From: Harmonia axyridis
Taxonomy: Eukaryota; Arthropoda; Insecta; Coleoptera; Coccinellidae
Assembly: GCF_914767665.1 (NCBI RefSeq)
Contig: NC_059502.1
Coordinates: forward strand, 13,206,001-13,270,000
Length of the DNA stretch: 64,000 bases
Reading direction: 5' to 3'
This document shows, piece after piece, positions 21,857 to 33,700 of the stretch. Numbering within the stretch: the first letter of the stretch is position 1; every line of letters begins with the position of its first letter. Under the pieces are notes generated by a model. It did not search any database and had not been told where the DNA came from. It saw only the letters and a program-made list of their open reading frames with translations. Both the position numbers and the translations under genes were made by a program.

Positions 21857-22465
21857 AAGTAATAAACAAAGATAGAGTATACGCAATTTTTACATGTCCC
21901 CAACATGGTTGGATTACATTGTAGGATTGTGATATATTTTCAAATCCAGTTTTATTTTATCTTTATGAATGTATCTTATATTGAATGAAATATATTTATT
22001 TGAGTGATTCTCAATTAAATATGCAAATTTGAAATTTGGAATCCGATATTTTTCCTAATTGTCGAATTTATAGTATGCAGAATATTTATTATTTCTACCT
22101 GCTGAATCCAAGGTTTGGCAACTTTTGCTCTTCTAGTGTCATCCGTTGTTTCACATCGTTTGGCGCGCTTGAAGTTTGTTTTCGGAATTTCTGATATATT
22201 TAGGTATTTATTTCAATAAATTTCGAGTTGATATGAAACGTTCATTCACTATGGGCACAGCCGTCTTCAACTCAGTTGAAGACGGCTGTGCTATGGGACA
22301 TAAGAAGAGCGTTCTTCGTGGAGAAACTCGAGAATTGAGTGAAATATCGTACCACTGATATGTTTTCATTCACGCGCGCTTCATGTCAAATTTGATAGTT
22401 CATGTTGGGACAAAATTTGCTTACTGAAAATAACATATGCTCCCTCAATCTATGTTTATTACTTT
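21857..22465. mobile_element. MITE family A, copy 2, with palindromic insert
   Basis: Termini AAGTAATAAACAAAGATAG and ATCTATGTTTATTACTTTG, and the body, match the copies at 1901 and 52104. It additionally carries a 35-bp perfect palindrome at 22256-22290 that the other two copies lack. Confidence 0.8.
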
Positions 22466-22494
22466 GAGGAGTACAATTGCTGCTTTAGATGTAG

Positions 22495-22870
22495 AAGATT
22501 TCATAAATTTGGTTGGGTTTTTCGTTTACAGTGTGAAGTATTTTCATGGGGGGGCCACTATCCATACCTGTAGGCATCTATCCCCAAAAAGGCAATATTT
22601 TGTAAAATATGCAATATCTAAGTCAGAAAAAAACACAGTATTTCATTTCAAATGATAAAACCTACTACAGTCATAGAAATTATTTATATTAACGTCAATA
22701 TATTTTCAAAAGTTTGAAGCATCCGGGTTTTTGCCTATTCGTAGTAAATTTCAACAATATTAATGCGTTGTCGAAACGTATATCGTTCCATTTTCAGTAA
22801 TGACGTAGATTTACTTGTCAAATGTCAAAAGATGGCAGAATCAAAAGTGACAGATAACAGGATATTCAAA
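22495..22870 (-). mobile_element. Mariner-like 5' remnant, copy 2
   Basis: A diverged direct repeat of 21477-21855. The minus strand reads MERYTFRQRINIVEIYYE before a stop, an N-terminal transposase signature. Only the first part of the element is present. Confidence 0.65.
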
Positions 22871-23360
22871 ATGAAACCTCTTAGTACTAATGAAAGAATA
22901 GAGGAGAGCGATCTGTTCAGGGAACGATCGTCCAAAAATTTCGACAATTCCATCTAGCAGGCTTCTTGAATAATCAATTCCCAGTACTTTTAGAATGTAT
23001 AATAGTACCTACATTCGAATATCCAATTTGGTAGGTATTTAAAATACGAAGGAACATTTCCTTTTAAGGATATGAATAAACACTACGAAACTGAAGTCTC
23101 AAAGGCGATCTTGCACCTTACGAGCACGCCAATGCAGATGGTAATTTCAATAAAATATAATCCATTCACTTTTTAATGCATATATGGGTAGGCAGCGCAC
23201 TGTCAGACTGTTTCGTGGCCGATTAAACAAAATTGAACAGGGCGTCCAGCGCACTTCGAGAGACCTGACTTGCTTCGACGTGGTTCAGTTAACCAGTTAA
23301 CCTACATCGCAGAACTTCGAGTTGTTTTTGTTGTTGTTGTTTCGGTGACGATCTGTGAAG

Positions 23361-26300
23361 ATGCCGAATTGTCCCAAGTGCGAGAAGCCCGTATATTTCG
23401 GTAGGTTGAAATTTCTCAATTTTTGAGGCTTCGAAGCTTGTTAAAACCTCTCAATAACGAAATTATTGAATTATACAAGGATCTGAACTTGTATGATGCA
23501 GTTACTAATTACTTAAAATCGATAGGTAATCCTGATATTTTTGAAAGTTATACTTCTCGATAACATATCTCACGTTTCACGTTTTTACGTGTTATGATTT
23601 TAAAAAAATCATTCATTCTTTTCAGCCTTCGAATTTTTATTATTATTAAAGCTCTAGCATTTTCTAAAAAAAAATTACAAGATCCCTGAACTCGTGTCAC
23701 TTGTTGAAATTGATTCAATTTTCCCATTAAATTTCGCATTAGATATTTGCTTCAACATACTTAATTCAGTTTTTTTAACACAAATTGTAATTCAAAACTT
23801 CCTGGTCTGTGATATGATATGAAAATATAAAAGCAAGTCAGTATTCTGTTATCTTGAAGGAACATAAAATCAAAAACTTGATTATTTTTTTTCAATCTAA
23901 AAACTAAATATCTTTATTGCTGAATTTCACATATCAATAAAATTTCTGTCCCGGGCAGATTGATATCAAATGATATCACCTTCACGAAATCTCATATGAA
24001 CATTTTTTTCCACTAGTGTGCAACAGTTTTTCAAATTTCAATTCGAACTTCGAACCTATCTAGAAAATTTCAAGTATCTGACACATTTCGTTAGTTATTG
24101 AATTTTAACCATCGGACGGACGGATAATATCGATTTTGACCTCAAATTCTTTATCGGTGGGTTCGAAAATTACTCTAAAATCGATAATTATGAGGCTTTT
24201 GAATTCATACTTTGAGGTAACAGATCTCGTTTTCAATTTCATGATTCTACGTTTCATAGTTTTCCAGAAATTAATTCTCTTGATTTAAATTATGTTATTT
24301 TCAGAATTCAAAATCTGTATGTCTGAATTTCATTGCAGTTATCTGTTAGTGGAAACCACAAGAGATAAGTGCAAAATGAAAATCAGACATACAAATTTTG
24401 AAGGTAGAAATCACTTGTAGTTTCCACTATACTAATAGGAGTACGACCTACAGACATAGATATTTTTACACGATTTTTAGATTTTTTGCTATTGCGCAAA
24501 ACATAATCTATGAAATCCAGCTGCGGAAATTGAATTTTTTACTTTTCAATATAGCTAAATAAATGTTTAGTTTATGAATAGAAGAATAGGGACGAAAATT
24601 GATGATTCAGGAATTTCTAAAAGAAAGTTCTTCAACCTCACTAGGTATTGCATAAAACGTAATCTGAGATGACTTGCTTGTAATGTAAAAGATTTCTGAA
24701 ACATTTATGACTAACTAACCAAGTGACCTCGACTTTTGATGATACATAACAATTTATATGTAAAATAAGTATGTATAAGCGACGAAGGTTTTTCTGCCAA
24801 GTATCTATTCCTTTGGCAGGTAGGCATGTCCGCTTCAACATTCCGACAAAACAAAGTTTGAATATCAACAGAATCAACAAAATCAATCGAACAGCATTGG
24901 AGACTCTTGCAAACGCTTCATTCACATAATTTATTAGTGGAAATCCTCAAAATTGTTCGCCATCTCGTCAAAATGTACTACTACATAATACACTCTCACT
25001 ATGAATTTCATTTATTTATTTCATCAGACAACAATAAAAAAATTCCTTCAAGTAGTTTTCCAAAATTTTCTGGGATATAATCCACCTCTATTTTCCAGTA
25101 ACTTCGTCAACAGTTTCATTACACATTTTCGCAATACTCATTTAAAAAACTTATTAAAACACCATAGGAAGTCATTGATCAGTCGTCTTGATTATTAAAT
25201 TCAGTTTTGAACTCCATCCAGATTTTTGTGGCTATACATACACACCTCGGAAAAAAATTATGCATTTTATTCGCTCAGTACCTATATAATCTATTTTTAT
25301 TTTCTTGATTCGGATATTCCATGAGATAGCAGGAAATAATAATCCATAAAGTGAAATTTGCAGTTTTTTTTTTCAAATCGAATAATTCCAATCTCAAACA
25401 CCAAAAACATGAAAATAGGCCAGTTCAGGAATTCATTCAATCCAGCGAAAATTATCAGTACCAAGTCAATAGTCATCCACTTGACATCAATAGTGAATAT
25501 CAACGTACACCAAGTCGAAAAATTAATGACTGGCTAAATGAACAAACACAATGACATCATCACCAATTCAACAAGGTGTAACTATTTCCCGAAATTACTT
25601 GTTCTACGCTGAAATGATCATAATTAAAAATAATCCTTACCTACTATTGACGTGATAAAAGGCTTATTCAATCATTCAGAGATTACACGAATTCATCTAA
25701 TCAGTGTAATGAAATTGATCATGGAATTGTTTGTGGTGTGGGTGTAACTTCAAACGGAAATATTGTTAAGGCTTTTAATCTTTTCAACCTTGAATGGATA
25801 TCTTTGATATCTGTGATATTATTTTATCTTGAGGTTTAAGGTATCCTATTTGAGGTGTATCGAATCTTAAGATAACCCCGTTTTCAAAAGGTAGAAAATT
25901 TCCATACAATTGCTGCAATTGGCATTATGATAAATTTTTATCATAAGGGATATTTTACGATCGTTTACAATCATTTTTTACGGGCGATATGCATTTCTAT
26001 TCTCCGTTTCATAATACCTCCAATTGTTATTTTTTTTTGTTTTTGTTGTTTATGATTTTTTATTATCAAACGAGAAAATCTCTTGGGAACCTCTGCCTTG
26101 TAATAGGTATATGTGGTCTTTAGGCTCTCAAAAGCCCTTTGAAACCGCCATAACTGACCCTCTTGTGTAATAAGTTTCGTAAATCGTTTGGACAAAAAGT
26201 CATCTATATGGTTCACCGATGGATCAAAATCAGAGAGAGGCACTGGCATTGAGGTATATGGACCTAAACTGAGGATCTCTAATGCCCTGGGAAGTGAGCC

Positions 26301-29300
26301 CTCTATTTTACAGACCGAAATACTGGCTGCTCAGGAGTGTCTTAAAATGAACCTCAAGGGGGCGCATGTCTACATCACCACGCTGAGATCCCTGGAATTG
26401 TACTACCAGGGGTCTCTGTTGACCTGGGAGTGGCGTAACACCATAAAGCATCTGGCCAGAGGCAATAAAGTGACTCTACTAAGGGTACCAGGGCACTCTG
26501 GCGTTGAAGGAAACGAAAAAGCTCATGAACTTGCAAAAAGTGCATCAAGGTTAACACCTGCTGGACCTGATCCCTTCTGTGGGCTAGAAAAGGACCAATA
26601 CAAGGCAGGGGTCCAGAAATAGGAGTTGAATAACAGGATAATCCACTGGACAAACACTCCTGGATTTACTCAGGTCAAGAAATTCTTGATGACTTCACCT
26701 ACCTATGCCAGAAAGCTCTTGAAGCTATCACAAGCCGAGCTTCAGGTGATGGTGGGACTGCTGAGGAGGCACCGTCGGTACAAACATCATTTGTACCGTA
26801 TGGGAAAGTCAGCAGATGAGATTTGCAGGCTCTGTGGATCAGAAGCAGAAATATTTCAACATGGTATGCAAGTGTCCAGAGCTGGCTGGCCTAAGAACCA
26901 TTCATATGGGGAAGGCGGTCCTGGATGCCCGTGAGGTAATGGCCAAGGCCTCTAAGGAAGTCTTTGACGACCTCCTTGGGTTTCCATGAATGAGTAGGGT
27001 AGAGAACTAAAGATCTACATGGTCACAGTTCCCGGAAGGCTTACCGAGCCAGTTCAAATAAGGATAATAATAATAAGCTCTCAAAAGCTCCTAAAAGGGT
27101 CTATTTTTGAGCACTCGTTCCCCGAACAGAAACTTAAAATGGAAATCTCGATGGAAATTACCATAACATAGTACGAGGAAACAGATTGACCCAATTATTA
27201 GAATTAAATGAGTCATGCCGCTAGACTAATTAGATTTTTATTTCACTGCACAAAATTCACGATGACATCGTATGTATATTATACCACTTGCAAATACGAT
27301 AAATCAATCATAGAGCCCAGTCTATGTCTCAATTCATCAAACAGTTAATCTTTTGAAGGCACTTGAGCCACACTTTCTGATATACTCAAAGCCGTTATAC
27401 CGTACGATTTAATATTCAACCCAACACGCCAAACTTGCCATTGAAAATGAATATGACGGCAGGAATTTCAATACTTTTCCGGTTATATAATATTCCACAA
27501 GAGTTCAAAGGGATCTAGCAGTCTGAATATGAAATAAAATCAAATTTCCGATTGTTCTATTGGGTTTGAGTACTAACGGTTCAGTTGGAAATTTTTTCGA
27601 ACAATTAGTGCGTCAAAGTTGAAAAATTTGTAATAAACGTTCGAGGTTTGTTATTTCAATGTACAGGGTGTCCCAAATTGGTTACACATTAAAAGCATCT
27701 TGAGAACTATAAGTTTTAGAAAAAATTTTCAAGGACCCACGATCTTTTTTTTCGAAATATGTAATAAGATATCAGAAATCAGATCGTAAATATCTTGCTT
27801 CGTTCTAGAGTTACAGGGCGTTTATGAAAATTGACTGTTTCAAATATTTCGCTATCTTTGTCGATTTTTTGTTTCTAATATTCTGGTCTAACTGACCAAT
27901 GCCATAACTTTTGTTCTGTTTTGTAACACTGTTATGTCCCCAATTACGCATGCATATTCAAAAAAGTAAAATTGCTATGGATATTTCAACGTTGCAACCC
28001 AAATACCTTTACCAAATTTCATCGAAATGAGACTTGAAGGATAGACAGAAAGGTAGATACCTAAATTATTCATGAAAAGAGACTTAGAACCAATTGAAAT
28101 ATAAAATGAACATAAAGTATAAATTCAAAATTGAACCTCAAAAAGGCTGAAGATTGAAAAAAACAATATCTCAATGTTGATCTTTCAAACATGTTCCTGC
28201 TGAATTGCATATCAACCAAGAAATATCATCTGTTCAAGTCACGTTAAAATACAGTGATATTTCATTTCCTACTGATGTTGACGTTAAATGAAACGTAAAT
28301 AGGATATCAAATTTTCCTCCCATAGAATGATAGAAGCTTATGGCTCAACGATATAATGAAAACGAGTTCTTCTATAAATTTTACATTTCCATAAAAAATT
28401 TATCTGCACTAAAAGCTAAGATAGTTTTTTGTAACATTGTTACTTTGTAACTACAACAGGTATCGAAGTATGGAATTCAGACAAATATCAAATATTTACT
28501 GATTTGAAAAAACTGATTGGAACTATAGCATCTACCGATAAGGAAGTGCAAACATTAAAACCGGTTTCATCCGTTTAGGTATTCTATTGTCATCATCCAA
28601 ACTGTCCTCATCTCTCAAAATAGTAAGAAAGAGTCTCATGAAAGTCACAAATGAGTCACCATGTTATAATCGTCAGATTATGCAAATTGCATCCTATGTG
28701 GAAGCAAATTTTTTGAGGAGGATCAAACTCTTCAAGATATCATAACATATTCTAAATTCGTAATTTTCACAGAAATTTGAGGTTTTCGTGGATAATTTCT
28801 AATTGCACTGCAGAGAAAATATTGCAGAGCGAAAATTGCATTTCGAAAACATCCTGTTGCCAATGACACCGTAAACAATACTGAAAAATATTAGATAAAC
28901 TCATATAGGTCTACAAAAAAAAACAATACTAACATTTGAAATTAACCGGTAAACATTTTTTCATACAATAATGTAGTTGGTGCCATCGGATATTTTTTTC
29001 TCAAACTATTCCAAAGATTAATTATTCAATGAAAAACTAGTAGGAAAACCAAAGCTTAAATTCATCAATAAATGTTATCAACATTTCTACAAGAACTGTA
29101 GAAAATAAATTATCAGCATATTATGATTAGGAAAATAGGAAATAATAATGATATGCAGAAAGATTTTTTTATATACATGCATATATGATGGTCGACTGTT
29201 GAAATGATCTGCTACTAAACTTGATACTAGAAGTCATTAAAAAAAATTCGAGAGATAAGCCATAAATGTATATTTATGTACTTGACTTCGATGAAGACCC

Positions 29301-29996
29301 CACTTTGTATACTTTATCAATGAGTCCTTTTCGTACCTATCACGTTTATAACTTGAAATGTAAATGTGTAAAGAGAATTCAACCGAGAGCACTGTAAATT
29401 TTATATGGATTGAAATTTTTTCTCCAGATAATTTCAATACACGATTAGGATAAAATTCTACGTTCAAATGTAGAAGAGGAAGTTCAAGTTCAATGCGAAA
29501 TTTCTTGTCGACCGCTTCAACAGAGCCTGAAAAAATTCGGGAAGAATATTGGAAAAAAATATTTTTAATTTTATGATCAGATCCAACCGAGATTTTGCGT
29601 ATAAATATAAAATAACAATTTCAAATTTTATACGAATTTTTATTTTGATCCCGTTACCAGAAGCATAAAAAATAAAATAACCGACAACAATGACATAATA
29701 ATATTTTTTTGAGCTTTTTAAGTTCCATAATTATACATTATATTTTTATTCCGATAAAAACACTACAAGTTTCTAACAATAATATGTTTTTTATTTCAGC
29801 TGAGAGAAAAACATCTCTGGGCAAAGACTGGCATGCTGGATGTCTGCGTTGTGAAAAATGCAATAAGACTCTTACACCAGGTTCACATGCTGAACATGAG
29901 GGAAAGCCTTACTGCAATCACCCTTGCTATGCAGCTCTATTTGGCCCAGGAGGTTTTGGACGTGGAGGTGCAGAAAGCTACGTGTACAAGAAGTAG
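23361..29996 (+). CDS. Crip: Cysteine-rich LIM-domain protein (CRIP1-type)
   Basis: Two exons, 23361-23400 and 29800-29996, join in phase (G at the donor plus CT at the acceptor) and encode 78 residues, the size expected for CRIP1. Exon 1 gives MPNCPKCEKPVYF. Exon 2 starts after TTTTTTATTTCAG and gives AERKTSLGKDWHAGCLRC, EKCNKTL, EGKPYCNHPCYAALFGPGG and the ending YVYKK. The pattern C-x2-C, H-x2-C, C-x2-C and the final C/H ligands of a single LIM zinc-finger domain are complete, followed by the Gly-rich tail typical of the family. CRIP proteins are small zinc-binding adaptor-type proteins; vertebrate CRIP1 is strongly expressed in intestine. Role in this species is unknown. The 6.4 kb intron hosts a LINE fragment. 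Confidence 0.95.
23401..29799 (+). other. CRIP intron
   Basis: The intron is AT-rich and holds one recognised element, the LINE at 26188-27075. A TACAGGGTGTCCCAAATTGG motif at about 27662 is a common insect transposon end but no mate was found. I see no other exon, RNA gene or conserved block. Confidence 0.7.
26188..27075 (+). mobile_element. 5'-truncated LINE (RNase H and Cys-rich tail)
   Basis: The plus strand encodes an RNase H domain (WFTDGSKSE, QTEILAAQE, RVPGHSGVEGNEKAHELAK), a stop, then RRHRRYKHHLYRMGKSADEICRLCGSEAEIF and, in another frame, ELAGLRTIHMGKAVLDAREVM. The order is that of the 3' part of an RNase H-bearing non-LTR element. The third and fourth catalytic Asp positions are changed (TTLRSLE, KAHELA), so the RNase H is dead. 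The 3' UTR ends in a TAATAATAATAA tail. The reverse transcriptase and endonuclease are absent. The same tail sequence occurs at 16196-16680. Confidence 0.82.
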
Positions 29997-30061
29997 TTTC
30001 TACTGCCAAGAGGACAATATATATTTTTATCATTCCATTTTATCACTATTAAGTAATTAAT

Positions 30062-30067
30062 AATAAA
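30062..30067 (+). terminator. Likely polyadenylation signal of the CRIP gene
   Basis: AATAAA lies 66 bp after the TAG stop, followed by a T-rich stretch. It is the first canonical signal downstream; usage is inferred. Confidence 0.55.
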
Positions 30068-32120
30068 TCGATTTTTCCATTACTGTTTTTTTTTGTCTTA
30101 GGTCCTAGGTTGAATCGTACAGTTTCATCCCATATTGTAGGAAAATATACTGCTCTTCGAAAGTTTGGGAACTCTGAATTTTTTTAACAACACAGGTATA
30201 TAATGTGTATGTAACTAAGTACATAAAAACACAGTTTTTGTAGTGTTTTCTTACTTTACTATGCTACTTAAAACAATGATTTCTAAAGAGTAAATGTATA
30301 TATTAATTTTTTCCTAACTTTTGAAGAGCAGTATGATAATGACAGTTCAGTCTTAAAAGAATACTATTGAACAAAAAGTATATTCTTTCACATCATTCGA
30401 TAGGAAACTTAAAGATTACAATCAAAGCTGTTCCTCACTTTCTACTGACTTGATTTTCTAAACTACATTAGCCTTTAATAAGCTAATAGTCTTCAGCAGT
30501 TATATCGTAGTATTCAAGATATTATTCATGTTTAGTATGTACAAATGAATTCTCAATATCCTAAGCAAAAGACATTATCTCCCATGGGTGTTTTTCCTTA
30601 CTTTATTTTAGCGCATCCACCATATCTAAGTATTGTTCAAGTGCGATTTTTTCTAAGCTCAAAATCATAATTCTCTGTTTTGTATTAATATTGCAGTTTT
30701 GGAAGTCAATTCTTCTTGTTAGTCATGTTATCTGAAACAAATTGTTGTTTGGTTGAAATATATTTAACAATCACCATTTATGCTTCGTGTCACCGTTAAA
30801 ATTGTGTAATACCATAGTATAAGGAATCCTTATACTATGGTAATACATAGTATATGGTATAAGGATTCCTTATACTATGGTAATACATACCACTAAAATG
30901 TCTAGTGGGATATGAATACTTAGGTATATTCCTTTTTACGAAAGTGTTCAAGAATGCTTACACTCTCTGAGTGAATTCCGGCAGTATTCTGATCTGTCGC
31001 TTTGCGATGTACTTTCCTGAACTGTTTTCGCAATAGAAGTCACCTCTCCTGGAGATTAATTTACCTAGAAACTGGCATTTTGAGGTTTCAATTCTTGCGC
31101 CAATTGAATTTTATAGAGATGCAGCTTCAGATCTCCGTCCAAATGGGGTGTAGCTATGATATATACACATTCAAAGCGTATGCACGTTTTGGAATCCAGA
31201 GGTCGGGATCATCACGAACAGATTTATTTTTTTATAGGGATGAGGGGTGTTGCGATAACCAATTTTGAAGATCGTATCGTGTACTATCTGACCCTAAAAT
31301 TTCGAATCAAAATATCCATCGATAATGAAATAACAGCGATGGAAATTTTAGGATTAGATAAGATCTTCAAAATGAGGTATCGCAACATTCCTATTGAAAA
31401 TCAAGGGGTTGTACTCACCCCCGTTAGGGGTTGCAGTTGCGAAGAGCGGAAAAGTTATTCCCCCTCAAATCAGAAATTGGCGGGTCCGAGCAATATTCTA
31501 CATTTTCATTTTTGAGCCAGAAAATGGAGGAGTTAAGTTTTCGTTGTACCACCTAGTTTCTAAAAGTTATGTGGTATTCAAGGGAAAAATAGGCGCATGA
31601 ATGAAAGGGCGTTCAAAACACCTATAGTTGTCTTGTCATAAAAATTTGCATACACAGTTGCACCGTGGAAAGAGTTTTACTGGGAAGTAAAATCCACCAC
31701 ATTCATATTAACGGTTCGTGGAACGAGTTTCTAATCCCTTAAGCCTCTTAAAACCTGCACAAGACAGAAAACGTGATGTTTATCGAGGTACAACTCTTCA
31801 TACCCTAAAAAAATCTTATCATGCGTGCGAATATGCAGCTTTTGATTAATTAGTATCCAGTAACTTCTCTAACGTGCCTTATTCAGTTTTTCAACGAACT
31901 GAGAACAAGCGATAAACAAGCAGGCGACCAGCTTGGTTTTTGCTAATGGCAGATGCAATCTTTGTCGGTATAACACGTGGCATTCTGAAGTTTACGTGCA
32001 AGGCATACAGTCAAGGACCCCCTGCTCGGGAATCGCAACACCAAAAAACCGAATCGACACATCCATTAGTGTCATCTATATGAGAGACGGATACCTGGCG
32101 TTCATACTCCCTCACAAAAA
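30068..32120. other. Intergenic, repeats only
   Basis: The stretch contains the palindromes at 30808-30891 and an inverted repeat at about 31236-31400 (TGTTGCGATAACC and TTTTGAAGATC motifs facing their complements), typical of decayed DNA transposons. Short ORFs here have no recognisable motif. Confidence 0.5.
30808..30891. repeat. Tandem near-perfect palindromes
   Basis: ACCATAGTATAAGG and TCCTTATACTATGGT face each other at 30811-30841. A second, overlapping version follows at about 30853-30881. They could fold into strong hairpins on either strand; no function is apparent. Confidence 0.7.
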
Positions 32121-32121
32121 T

Positions 32122-32260
32122 AGCTATTATTACAACTAGGGAAATATGAATAGTATATTTCCCGAGGTTGTCAAAGTTACATCCCGAGGGCGGAGCCCGA
32201 GGGATGTATAGACAACCGAGGGAAATGTATTCATATTTCCCGTGGTGTAATCAATAGTTT
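32122..32260. repeat. Left flank of the tyrosine-recombinase element: nested inverted repeats
   Basis: GGGAAATATGAA at 32139 pairs with TATTTCCC at 32156, and GGGAAATG at 32220 pairs with TCATATTTCCC ending at 32241. Between them is a hairpin (TACATCCC and GGGATGTA around GAGGGCGGAGCCC) flanked by TTGTC and GACAA. The whole block is itself an inverted repeat. The same 12-bp motif appears on the other side of the recombinase gene. Confidence 0.7.
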
Positions 32261-32416
32261 TTTTCTGATTGAAACAATCTGATAAGGAAAAATTATTATT
32301 AGATTGTATATTTTTGTAATAATTAAATTTTTAACGTTGCTATGGGCCATGTTTCTGAGAATCTTGGTTGACTGGTTTCATTTTGACGTCTTGTCAAAAA
32401 TAAAATTAATGAAAAA

Positions 32417-33633
32417 ATGTCGAACTACGTCGAAACTCAAGCGGCAAAGGCCCGTGAATCTTTGGTTCCAGCCAAATCTCAAGCTGCCTACAGTAAAGAG
32501 TACGAATGCTTTCAGGAGTGGAAAAGAAAAAAATTGGTGGACGGTGTGAGCGATAGTATTTTGTTAGCATATTTCCAAGATTTGGTATGTTGCTCTGATT
32601 CTTGTTATTCTTGATGTATGATTAATTCATTCGATCCCCAGTCCCAGAAATATTCTCCAAACACGTTATGGCCGAAACTATCGATGTTAAGATCAATGCT
32701 ACATTTGAAGGAAAAAACTGATGTCAAATTATTCGATGAAGTCGAAGCATTTGTTAAGAACAAAAATAAAGGATACGTTCCTAAAAAATCATCAGTGTTG
32801 TCCCGGGAGCAGCTCAAGACATTCTTGAGTGAAGCTCCTAATGACGTTTTTTTGATGTATAAGGTAAAAGTTTCATTTTGATTTCCTCTGTTGATAAGAT
32901 TTTTACATTCATAATTTTGAAGGTTGTTTTAATAATGGAAATCTTTGGCGCCTGCAGAACACGAGAGTTGGTGAATATGCTATCTTCAGATATCGAAGAT
33001 CGTGGTTCGGTAATCATAATCAAAGTCTCAAAGACTAAGAATGATATAAACAGAATATTCACTATAATTGATGAAGAAGATCTGGGTGCTGCTCGTTTGG
33101 TGAGGGAGTATTCAGCGTTGCGCCCGCAAGGCGTTCTTAGGTTCTTCGTAGCTTATAGGAATAAGAAGTGTACTCTTCAGCCTGTCGGCAAAAATACCTT
33201 CGGAAAAATTCCGAGTAAGGTTGCTGAATGGTTGGGTTTAGATAATCCGAAAACCTATACAGGTCATTGTGGAAGACGAACATCCGCGACATTGGTTGCC
33301 GATGCGGGAGCCTCAATGACAACACTCAAGAGACATGGTGGTTGGAAAAGTTCGTCTGTTGCAGAAGGCTATCTGGCGGACAGTATGCTGCACAAAAATA
33401 AGGTAGCGAAGATGATAGCAGGTGTGGAGGGTGAGCCATCTGCAGCATCACAATCTTTGAAGACCGTTTTGGGAGAATCGTCCGAGACTGCTGCTGCAAG
33501 GAATGTTCTCAAGAAAACTGTAGTCTCGTCGTCGAATAATTATGAACAAGATATTTCTTCTTCCTTTGTATCTGGTGGAAATACTTTTAGTGGAAATTTC
33601 AACAATTGCAGTTTCCATTTTGTTACTAAATAA
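32417..33633 (+). CDS. Tyrosine recombinase, Crypton-like transposon gene
   Basis: Three exons, 32417-32584, 32642-32863 and 32923-33633, join in phase to give 366 residues. The N-terminal part (KSQAAYSKEYECFQEWKRKK, VLSREQLKTFL) resembles the helical arm domain of phage-integrase-like enzymes. The catalytic domain has GACRTREL (first Arg), TGHCGRRTSATL (HxxR), RHGGW, and EGYL (candidate Tyr). This order, with a phage-integrase fold and no reverse transcriptase, is that of Crypton DNA transposons, which excise and integrate through site-specific recombination. No stop or frameshift was seen, so it is recent, active or domesticated. The exon 2 acceptor could alternatively be six bases later. 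A C-terminal Ser/Asn-rich tail follows the catalytic Tyr. An AATAAA-like ATAAAG overlaps the stop. Confidence 0.82.
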
Positions 33634-33642
33634 AGAAATAGT

Positions 33643-33700
33643 TTCATATTTCCCTAGGGAAATATGAACTGACGTTTCATATTTCCCTTGGGAAATATGA
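33643..33700. repeat. Right flank of the tyrosine-recombinase element: paired 12-bp inverted motifs
   Basis: TTCATATTTCCC, TA, GGGAAATATGAA forms a perfect palindrome at 33643-33668. A second copy with TT in the centre follows at 33676-33700. These start 10 bp after the recombinase stop and match the motif at 32139-32241. Confidence 0.75.

Larger units (their letters stand above)
20827..23360. other. Intergenic spacer made mostly of transposon remnants
   Basis: This lies between the divergently transcribed channel gene and the LIM gene, so both promoters should be here; I could not identify a TATA box or initiator with confidence. Most of it is accounted for by MITE B (21035-21249), transposase 5' remnants (21477-21855 and 22495-22870) and MITE A (21857-22465). 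The last 150 bp before the LIM ATG is less AT-rich and is the likely promoter and 5' UTR. Confidence 0.5.

Noticed and set aside
25971..26249. Minus-strand 92-codon ORF beside the LINE
   Set aside because: It overlaps the RNase H reading frame on the other strand and has no motif of its own.
30808..30891. CRISPR-like or structured RNA array
   Set aside because: Only two palindromes, no spacers, and a eukaryotic context.
31156..31600. Protein-coding gene from two overlapping ORFs
   Set aside because: Frames compete, no domain is present, and the stretch includes an inverted repeat typical of a decayed transposon.
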